DNA from: Clostridiales bacterium
Lineage (GTDB): Bacteria > Bacillota > Clostridia > Christensenellales > Aristaeellaceae
NCBI GenBank assembly: GCA_012522875.1
Contig: JAAYJP010000262.1
Coordinates: 1-35,474, forward strand
Direction: 5' to 3'
Length of the DNA: 35,474 nucleotides
Position numbers and translations under genes: made by a program. Under the pieces are notes generated by a model. It ran no database searches. It was given only the letters and a program-made list of their open reading frames with translations, and had not been told where the DNA came from. This document shows, piece after piece, positions 30,116 through 35,474 of the stretch (within the stretch, counting starts at the first letter, position 1; each line of letters opens with the position of its first letter).

Positions 30116-32881
30116 TTATTGTTCGATCTCTTCCATGGTGAAACATTCCACAATGTCGCCTACTTTGATGTCATTGTAGTTCTCAAGGCCAATACCGCAC
30201 TCATAGCCCTCGGCAACCTCCCGCACATCATCCTTGAAGCGCCTGAGAGATGACAGCTTGCCCTCAAAAATGACCGCGCTGTCCCGAAGCAGCCGAACCT
30301 TCTCGTTCCTGAGCATTTTGCCATCGATTACATAGCTTCCGGCAATGGTACCGGAGCCTGTTATCTTGAACACATTCCTGACTTCGGCATGACCCAGCAG
30401 CACTTCCTTGAACTCGGGTTCCAGCATCCCCTTCATGGCCATCTCAATGTCCTCAATAGCCTGATAGATAACACGGTAAAGTCTGATATCAATGCCTTCC
30501 TTGTCGGCGACCGATCGGGCGTTGTTGTCCGGACGGATATTGAAGCCAATAATGGTGGCATTGGCAGTGGCAGCCAGGTTGACATCATCCTTGTTGATGG
30601 CACCCACACCGCTGTGAAGAATGTGGATTTTTACATGGTCATTGGAGAGCTTTTCCAGGGATTGGCGCACTGCTTCAGCCGAGCCCTGCACGTCCGCCTT
30701 GACCAGGAGGTTGAGGGTAACAGTCTCGCCTTCCTTAATGCTGGTGAACAGGTTGTCCAGCGTCAGCGCAGAAGAAGAGGCGATACGCTGTTCCCTGATT
30801 TTTTCTTCCCGCTCCTTTGCCACCTGTCGGATGAGCCTGTCGTCCTCGACAGCGATAAGCTCATCGCCGGCTTCCGGTACCACGCTGAAACCCGATATCT
30901 CGACCGGCATGGCGGGACCGGCATTCCTGACGTTCTCCCCCCGGTCATTCAACAAAGCGCGTACGCGGCCGGAAGCCATGCCGGCGATAATATTGTCCCC
31001 TACATTGAGGGTACCGTTGGTGATAAGGACAGTAGCCAGGGGGCCTCTGGTTTTATCCAGTTTAGCCTCAATGATAATGCCGCGGGCCAGGCGGTCAGGG
31101 TTGGCGCGTAGCTGCAATACATCTGCCTGCAGCAGAATCATCTCCAGCAACTGGTTCACCCCTTGTCCCGTTAAGGCGCTGACGGGCACCATGATGGTGT
31201 CGCCGCCCCACTCCTCCGGCACCAGGCTGTAGGCGGTCAAATCCTGTTTGATGCGTTCAGGGTTGGCATCTGCCTTGTCCATTTTGTTGATGGCCACGAT
31301 AATTGGCACCTTTGCGGCCTGCGCATGCCGGATAGCTTCAACCGTCTGCGGCATCACCCCATCATCCGCCGCCACAACCAGCACCGCGATATCTGTGGCC
31401 TGGGCACCCCTGGCACGCATGGCAGTGAAGGCCTCATGGCCGGGGGTATCCAGGAAAGTGATGCTCCGGCCATCCACGTCAACCGTATAGGCGCCTATGT
31501 GCTGCGTGATGCCGCCCGCCTCCGACCTGGTGACATGGGCGCTGCGGATATGGTCCAGAAGCGAGGTCTTGCCGTGGTCAACGTGACCCATGATGGTGAT
31601 GGCGGGCGGGCGGGGCTGAAGGTCCTCTTCCTGATCCTCCGTGCGGGCCGTTTCACTCAGCGTGTCTTCAGCTGTCTTCTCCAGCTTCATCTCCAGGGTG
31701 CAACCAAATTCGCTGCAGACAAGCGAAGCTGTATCAAAATCGAGTTCGCTGTTGATATTGGCAACATTGCCCAGCAGCAGGAGCTTCTTGAGGATTTCGC
31801 CCGCGGGCTTACCGATGCGCTCTGTCAGATCCTTGACCGTAATCGTATCCGCTGTCATATAGGCAGTCTCAATTTTTATGGGTGACATTTTCTGCTGGGC
31901 GGAAGCCTGTTTTTTAGCGCGGGCGCGTTTCCCGCCGCGCACCACATCATCGTCAATTCCCATGCCGGGTTGCACGCCACGTGTTAGCTGGCGCCTAGAC
32001 TTGCTTACCCGTTCCGGGTCGCGCTGGCGGGTGTAGTTCTTTTTGTTGGGGTCATAATTGCTGACCCGCTCTTTCTCCATCGGCGGCGTAACATCAGCCA
32101 GGCCTGCTTTGGGAGCCGCTCCGCGGGCCCCCGCTGGTGCGGGGCGGCCAAAGGGCCTTTGGGGAGCGGGCCGGCCGTCAGCCGGACGGCCATACGGCGC
32201 TGGACCAGGAGCAGGCCTGCCAAAGGGGGCTTGTCCCGGCGCTGGGCGGCCATAGGGGCCTTGTCCCGGCGCTGGGCGGCCATAGGGGCCTTGCCCCGCC
32301 GGCCGGCCATAGGGACCGGCTGCCGGCGGCGCTGGCTGCCTGGGTGCAGGCCTGGCGGGGGCTTTCTGACCCGCCGGGGCTGGAGTAACGGGCTGGGCGG
32401 CCTGCCATTCGGCCGCAACAGACGCCGGGGTGGCAGCTGCGGGCTTGGCCTCGGTGACCTGTTTCTCTTGCTTGGTTTCGGTGGGGGTGACAACTGGGGT
32501 TTCCACCTCTGTTTCTGCCACTGCCTCAGGCGCTTCCGGCTCTGGTGCAAAGACCTGGGGCACTTCGGCCGCGGGGGCCTCCACAGGCTTTTCCTTCACC
32601 GCCGCGGTTTCCACAACCACGGCAGCTGCCTCTGCCGCCTGATTCGCGTCGTCGTCCGGCATGGTCCAGGCTTTGGTCTGCTGCCTTAGTATTTCCTGCT
32701 GCTGTTCGTGGCGCAGGCGCTGCTTCTCTTCCTCCTCCTGCCGGAGGAATTGTGCCTCCTGCTGACGGAGCATCTGCAGCATAATATCAGCGTTGCGTTT
32801 TACCCGCTCGGTTTCCGTCAGGATAACGCCCGCTTTCTGATTGAGTTCCTTGATTGTTTCTTTAAGCCCCACTTTAGCCAT
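30116..32881 (-). CDS. infB: Translation initiation factor IF-2
   Basis: A 921-residue GTPase that places initiator tRNA on the 30S subunit and promotes subunit joining. The N-terminus has a charged coiled coil (about 35-70, rich in Q, E and R), an Ala/Pro/Glu-rich linker (about 75-185), and a repeated GPYGRPAPGQ segment (about 189-250), then an IF2 N-domain, the G domain from about 425 with GHVDHGKT, DTPGHEAF, NKMD and SALTGQG, and domains II to IV to the end. The N-terminal extension is variable in the family; here it is unusually proline, glycine and arginine rich. It overlaps ylxQ by eight bases. Confidence 0.97.
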   Translation of the reverse strand: MAKVGLKETIKELNQKAGVILTETERVKRNADIMLQMLRQQEAQFLRQEEEEKQRLRHEQQQEILRQQTKAWTMPDDDANQAAEAAAVVVETAAVKEKPVEAPAAEVPQVFAPEPEAPEAVAETEVETPVVTPTETKQEKQVTEAKPAAATPASVAAEWQAAQPVTPAPAGQKAPARPAPRQPAPPAAGPYGRPAGQGPYGRPAPGQGPYGRPAPGQAPFGRPAPGPAPYGRPADGRPAPQRPFGRPAPAGARGAAPKAGLADVTPPMEKERVSNYDPNKKNYTRQRDPERVSKSRRQLTRGVQPGMGIDDDVVRGGKRARAKKQASAQQKMSPIKIETAYMTADTITVKDLTERIGKPAGEILKKLLLLGNVANINSELDFDTASLVCSEFGCTLEMKLEKTAEDTLSETARTEDQEEDLQPRPPAITIMGHVDHGKTSLLDHIRSAHVTRSEAGGITQHIGAYTVDVDGRSITFLDTPGHEAFTAMRARGAQATDIAVLVVAADDGVMPQTVEAIRHAQAAKVPIIVAINKMDKADANPERIKQDLTAYSLVPEEWGGDTIMVPVSALTGQGVNQLLEMILLQADVLQLRANPDRLARGIIIEAKLDKTRGPLATVLITNGTLNVGDNIIAGMASGRVRALLNDRGENVRNAGPAMPVEISGFSVVPEAGDELIAVEDDRLIRQVAKEREEKIREQRIASSSALTLDNLFTSIKEGETVTLNLLVKADVQGSAEAVRQSLEKLSNDHVKIHILHSGVGAINKDDVNLAATANATIIGFNIRPDNNARSVADKEGIDIRLYRVIYQAIEDIEMAMKGMLEPEFKEVLLGHAEVRNVFKITGSGTIAGSYVIDGKMLRNEKVRLLRDSAVIFEGKLSSLRRFKDDVREVAEGYECGIGLENYNDIKVGDIVECFTMEEIEQ
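32231..32290 (-). repeat. Perfect 30 bp tandem duplication within infB
   Basis: Two identical 30-base units lie end to end, flanked on both sides (about 32160-32320) by diverged copies. Each unit encodes ten residues, GPYGRPAPGQ on the minus strand, so changes in copy number keep the frame. This is a coding minisatellite in the disordered N-terminal part of IF2. Confidence 0.9.
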
Positions 32882-33230
32882 TAAGCGCTGTGCCCTCCAA
32901 GTTCTTATCTTTGGCAGGGGCTATATCCCCGCCCGCCATTATAGTCTGAATCTTCTCTGCCAGTCCACCGGGATGGACCGCAATAACATTGACACCCGGC
33001 CTTCCTATTGCCCGCCCGAGAAGCCCTTTTGTTGTTTCCAGAAGCGCAATGCCCCGGTTGGCACAGCTATCTGCCAATTTCTTGCGGGTGTTTGCCGCTG
33101 TGCCAGAATCCAGCAGCACCAATACCACCTTGTCCTGCCGCACTTGATCAAGCGCCTTGTCAGCGCCCGCCGCCAGCTTGCCTGCCCGGTAGGCCAAGCC
33201 CAACATCCCTGATAAATGCTTCTCATTCAT
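32874..33230 (-). CDS. L7Ae/L30e-family RNA-binding protein YlxQ
   Basis: A 118-residue protein of the L7Ae/L30e/S12e/Gadd45 fold. The N-terminal MLGLAYRAGKLAAGADKALDQ, then the hydrophobic strand KVVLVLLDSGTAANTRKKL and the strand NVIAVHPGGLAEKI are as in YlxQ and L7Ae proteins, which bind kink-turn RNA. The exact role of YlxQ is not known; it is nearly always found between ylxR and infB, as here, suggesting a link to RNA or ribosome work. It overlaps both neighbours by eight bases. Confidence 0.9.
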   Translation of the reverse strand: MNEKHLSGMLGLAYRAGKLAAGADKALDQVRQDKVVLVLLDSGTAANTRKKLADSCANRGIALLETTKGLLGRAIGRPGVNVIAVHPGGLAEKIQTIMAGGDIAPAKDKNLEGTALNG

Positions 33231-33510
33231 CCCGCTTCACCAGCCTCGGCCCGTATTTGATCTGTCGGCGCAGAAGGGCGATGACCTCTTCACCCACCGG
33301 ATTCTCAAGTGCCCGTTCAAGCTGCCGCTGTTTCGCTGCCCGGTCCAGACAGGCTTCGTCCCGGCACACATAGGCGCCGCGGCCCGATTTTTTTCCGGTA
33401 AAATCGATGGCGATCTCCCCTTCCGGGCTTCGCACTACACGCAGCAGCTCCCGTTTGGGTTTCATCTCACGGCAGCCAACGCACATGCGCATAGGTGTTT
33501 TCTTGGGCAT
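33223..33510 (-). CDS. YlxR-family RNA-binding protein (RnpM-like)
   Basis: A basic protein of about 95 residues of the YlxR (DUF448) family. The conserved parts are MRMCVGCREMKPKRELLRVVR and GKKSGRGAYVCRDEACLDRA; C-x2-C and the later cysteines resemble a small zinc-like cluster. Members bind RNA, and the B. subtilis protein has been linked to RNase P control. The start is not certain: GGAGG lies four bases before this ATG, and another ATG immediately upstream or one nine codons upstream (overlapping the nusA end) could serve. It lies between nusA and ylxQ in the standard order. Confidence 0.88.
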   Translation of the reverse strand: MPKKTPMRMCVGCREMKPKRELLRVVRSPEGEIAIDFTGKKSGRGAYVCRDEACLDRAAKQRQLERALENPVGEEVIALLRRQIKYGPRLVKRDE

Positions 33511-33537
33511 CATTCCTCCATCTTGCTGAGTGTGCAT

Positions 33538-34677
33538 TTACTCCGTTTCATATCCCGGATCGGTCCCGTCAGGGATCTGCGCAGTGGCCTCATAGCCTTG
33601 CTCCCGTAGAAGTTCCTCGACCTGGGTCTGGGATTTGATGTCGATTTTCCATCCGGTGAGTTTTGCTGCCAGGCGGGCATTCTGCCCTTCCTTGCCAATG
33701 GCCAGGGACAGCTGCATATCCGGAACCACCACGCGGCAGATCTTCTCGTCCTCTGAAATGAACACGCTCACGACATGGGCAGGGTTTAGGGCGTTGGCTA
33801 CAAACTCTGCCGGATCAGGAGACCACTTGATGATGTCGATCTTCTCGTTCTTTAGCTCGCTTACCACTTTTTCCACCCGTGAGCCGCGGGGCCCCACACA
33901 GGCGCCCACCGGATCAATCATCGGATCCATGGAATAAACAGCTATCTTGGTACGGCTGCCCGGCTCCCGGGCGATGGAACGGATTTGCACTACGCCAGTG
34001 GCAATCTCAGGCACTTCCATCTCAAACAATCGCTTCACAAGGCCCGGATGGATGCGGCTGACATATACCTGGGGACTTCTGGTAAACTCCGATCCGGAGC
34101 GCCGAACTTTCAGCACATAGACCTTGATATGGTCTCCTTCCCGGTACTCTTCATGGGGCATGAATTCGTTGCTCTCCATAATCCCCTCGGTTCGGCCCAG
34201 CTCTACATAGACGGCCTTGGGCTCCACCCGCTGCACAATAGCGGTAAGGATTTCATTCTCCTTCTCGATATACTCATCATAGATCTTCCCACGCTCCGCC
34301 TCCCGGATGCGCTGCACCAGCATCTGCTTGGCCGTCTGAGCTGCCACGCGGCCAAAGTTGTCAGGTGTAACATCAATTTCAACAATGTCGCCGATGTGGA
34401 AATCCGGCCTGATTTTCAGCGCGTCTTCCAGGCTGATCTGCATCTCCGGCTCATCCACCTCTTCGGCAATCACTTTGCGCAGATAGACCCTGGCGCCTTC
34501 CTTTTTGCTTAAGCGTACGGCCAGGTTCTGGCCACCAGCGCTCCCTTGCCGGTTTCCCCGGCGGTAGGCTACCTTCAGGGCGTCCTCTATTGTATCCACC
34601 AGGATTTCCTCGTCGATATCCTTCTCCCGTGCCAGCATGGAAATGGCGTCCATCAAATCCACTTTAGGGTTGCTCAT
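33538..34677 (-). CDS. nusA: Transcription termination/antitermination protein NusA
   Basis: A 379-residue RNA polymerase-binding factor that affects pausing, termination and antitermination. It has the N-terminal RNAP-binding domain (about 1-125; MSNPKVDLMDAISMLAREKDI), the S1 domain (about 130-200; GIMESNEFMPHEEYREGDHIK), and two KH domains with SRTKIAVYS, DPVGACVGPRGSRV and LAIGKEGQNARLAAKLTGWKID. It has no C-terminal acidic repeats, as usual for Bacillota. The ATG with GGAGGTT upstream is preferred over a codon 12 positions earlier; it overlaps rimP by 14 bases. Confidence 0.97.
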   Translation of the reverse strand: MSNPKVDLMDAISMLAREKDIDEEILVDTIEDALKVAYRRGNRQGSAGGQNLAVRLSKKEGARVYLRKVIAEEVDEPEMQISLEDALKIRPDFHIGDIVEIDVTPDNFGRVAAQTAKQMLVQRIREAERGKIYDEYIEKENEILTAIVQRVEPKAVYVELGRTEGIMESNEFMPHEEYREGDHIKVYVLKVRRSGSEFTRSPQVYVSRIHPGLVKRLFEMEVPEIATGVVQIRSIAREPGSRTKIAVYSMDPMIDPVGACVGPRGSRVEKVVSELKNEKIDIIKWSPDPAEFVANALNPAHVVSVFISEDEKICRVVVPDMQLSLAIGKEGQNARLAAKLTGWKIDIKSQTQVEELLREQGYEATAQIPDGTDPGYETE

Positions 34678-35173
34678 AGCCAACCTCCTGTTCCGTAATT
34701 GCTTCGTCTTCAAGGACGCTCAGGTCCACCACCCGCCGCGCCACCGCGACATCCTTCCCGGGGAACATCATTTCACCAGCGTCTGTCTCAATCAGATAGC
34801 CGGAGCCTGACAACCCCCGAAAGATGCCAGTGTACACTTTGCGACCGCCAAGAGCCCTGTATAGGCGCAACTCCACCCTCTCCCCCAAAGCCCTCTGGGC
34901 ATCCCGCTCCGTCTTGATGGGGCGATCAAGGCCCGGAGAGCAAACCTCCAGGAACTCATAGTCCACCGCGTTAAGCTGCGGCTGCACCTCGCGATGAAAG
35001 CGCTCACAGTCCCACAGTGTTATCCCCTCGGGTTTGTCCAGGAAAAACCGGAGATAAACCCCTGCAGGCTCCCTGTCCATGGAGACCCCAACCAACTCAT
35101 ACCCAAAATTTTCGGCGATTTTCTCGCCAAGCAACTCGGCTGCTTCCGTTCCGTCCTCGCGCTTTTTTGCCAT
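34664..35173 (-). CDS. rimP: Ribosome maturation factor RimP
   Basis: A 169-residue factor for 30S maturation. An N-terminal alpha-beta domain (about 1-85: YELVGVSMDREPAGVYLRFFLDKPEGITLWDC) and a C-terminal Sm-like barrel (about 95-150) are visible, with the family signature FLEVCSPGLDRPI between them. The ATG at MAKKRED follows GAAGGAAG; the open frame extends 58 codons further up but runs through the leader and promoter. It is the first gene of the eight-gene operon. Confidence 0.95.
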   Translation of the reverse strand: MAKKREDGTEAAELLGEKIAENFGYELVGVSMDREPAGVYLRFFLDKPEGITLWDCERFHREVQPQLNAVDYEFLEVCSPGLDRPIKTERDAQRALGERVELRLYRALGGRKVYTGIFRGLSGSGYLIETDAGEMMFPGKDVAVARRVVDLSVLEDEAITEQEVGYEQP

Positions 35174-35312
35174 CTTCCTTCTACATAGAAAAAGCGGGTA
35201 TCCACTGCATCCGGCAAGCATCGCAAAGGCTTTTGCCCGCAACGCGTGCCCCTTGCAGCTCCCACTCTTCGTTAAGCCCTTCTTTCTCTGGTAAACTCCG
35301 GCTTCCCGGTGT
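35174..35312 (-). promoter_or_regulatory. 5' leader of the rimP operon, possible attenuator
   Basis: About 139 bases lie between the predicted transcription start and the rimP ATG. On the minus strand, CCCGC followed by TTTTTC (35189-35198) could pair with GCGGG at 35236-35240, but the stem is only 5 bp with a long loop. A competing stem GGCAA / TTGCC (35233-35237 with 35213-35217) shares bases with it. The two folds exclude each other, as in an attenuator, but the evidence is weak and I recognise no known riboswitch. Confidence 0.35.
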
Positions 35313-35318
35313 GGAACA

Positions 35319-35347
35319 AGTATACCATGAGATGTCCACACCCGCAA
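35319..35347 (-). promoter_or_regulatory. Promoter of the rimP-nusA-infB-truB operon
   Basis: On the minus strand TTGCGG is followed after 17 bases by TATACT, with TGG just before the -10 box, an extended -10 element. The predicted start near 35312 precedes the rimP leader. Confidence 0.65.
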
Positions 35348-35394
35348 GCAGCCGGCTTCAAGGAAGCAGTAGCTTCCCGGGTTCTCAAACGCTG

Positions 35395-35423
35395 TTGCCG
35401 AATTTTACGCTGTTTGGTATAGT
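35395..35423 (+). promoter_or_regulatory. Promoter of a plus-strand gene at the right edge
   Basis: TTGCCG is followed after 17 bases by TATAGT, with TGG before the -10 box. It is divergent from the rimP promoter, and a GGAGG ribosome site follows at 35442-35446. Confidence 0.65.
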
Positions 35424-35455
35424 GTTTTCATTATTCAGCACGGAGGAAATGGCCT

Positions 35456-35474
35456 ATGCATATCCTGGACACCC
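35456..35474 (+). CDS. Start of an unidentified gene, cut by the window edge
   Basis: Six complete codons are visible: ATG with GGAGG nine bases upstream, encoding MHILDT before the window ends. Another ATG at 35449 in a different frame is only two bases from the ribosome site and is less likely. Nothing can be said about function. Confidence 0.45.

Noticed and set aside
32160..32320. CRISPR-like direct repeats
   Set aside because: The units are adjacent 30 bp copies without spacers and are read in frame within infB; they are a coding tandem repeat.
30389..32689. Several plus-strand open frames of 170-240 codons opposite infB
   Set aside because: They follow the GC-rich codon pattern and the repeat of infB; none has a promoter, ribosome site or known motif.

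Overview
The window looks like core chromosome of a moderately GC-rich bacterium of the phylum Bacillota, probably class Clostridia. The evidence is gene order: rimP-nusA-ylxR-ylxQ-infB-rbfA-nrnA-truB, phoH-pgpH-ybeY-cdd-era, ruvC-ruvA-ruvB-queA, yloU-fakA-recG and rrf2-iscS-iscU are all typical Bacillota blocks. Many genes start with TTG or GTG, and genes are packed with 4 to 14 base overlaps. I see no tRNA, rRNA, insertion sequence, integrase, prophage or CRISPR array. No lineage below class can be defended from the sequence alone.

Layout. (1) 1-7682, minus strand: the start of iscU, iscS and an IscR-like Rrf2 repressor with a recognisable operator on its own promoter; then recG, the fatty-acid-kinase subunit fakA, its companion yloU (Asp23 family), and a secreted L,D-transpeptidase. 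(2) 7683-7809 is a divergent promoter region. (3) 7810-15021, plus strand: an unusual SNF2 helicase with an N-terminal PD-(D/E)XK nuclease-like domain, then ruvC, ruvA, ruvB, queA, and a pseudouridine breakdown pair (a PsuK-like kinase and psuG). (4) rpsT (minus) shares a bidirectional terminator with psuG and a divergent promoter region with phoH. (5) 15533-21622, plus strand: phoH, pgpH, a fused ybeY-cdd gene, era and a secreted ApbE. (6) 21635-27806, minus strand: six closely spaced genes from one consensus promoter: gntR, fhs, an Lrp/AsnC regulator, an aminotransferase, a CapA-like secreted protein, and a degenerate isopropylmalate/isocitrate dehydrogenase-like protein. (7) 27856-35173, minus strand: the rimP-to-truB translation and transcription operon, with a 5' leader. 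(8) A divergent promoter and the first codons of a plus-strand gene close the window.

How the genes work together. The iscS/iscU/rrf2 group makes and senses Fe-S clusters. RecG, RuvABC and the SNF2-nuclease, all branched-DNA or presumed fork-processing enzymes, lie within about 10.5 kb. QueA and PsuK/PsuG concern modified tRNA nucleosides: one makes queuosine, the others recycle pseudouridine. PhoH, YbeY and Era act in RNA and ribosome maturation, and PgpH degrades c-di-AMP. The rimP operon supplies 30S maturation factors, NusA, IF2, nanoRNase and TruB.

Most of the window is ordinary housekeeping sequence. The points most worth a second look are the PD-(D/E)XK-SNF2 protein beside ruvCAB, the stop-less YbeY-Cdd fusion, the dehydrogenase-fold protein that appears to have lost its catalytic signatures, the Rrf2 operator, and a terminator hairpin that ends right at the recG start codon.
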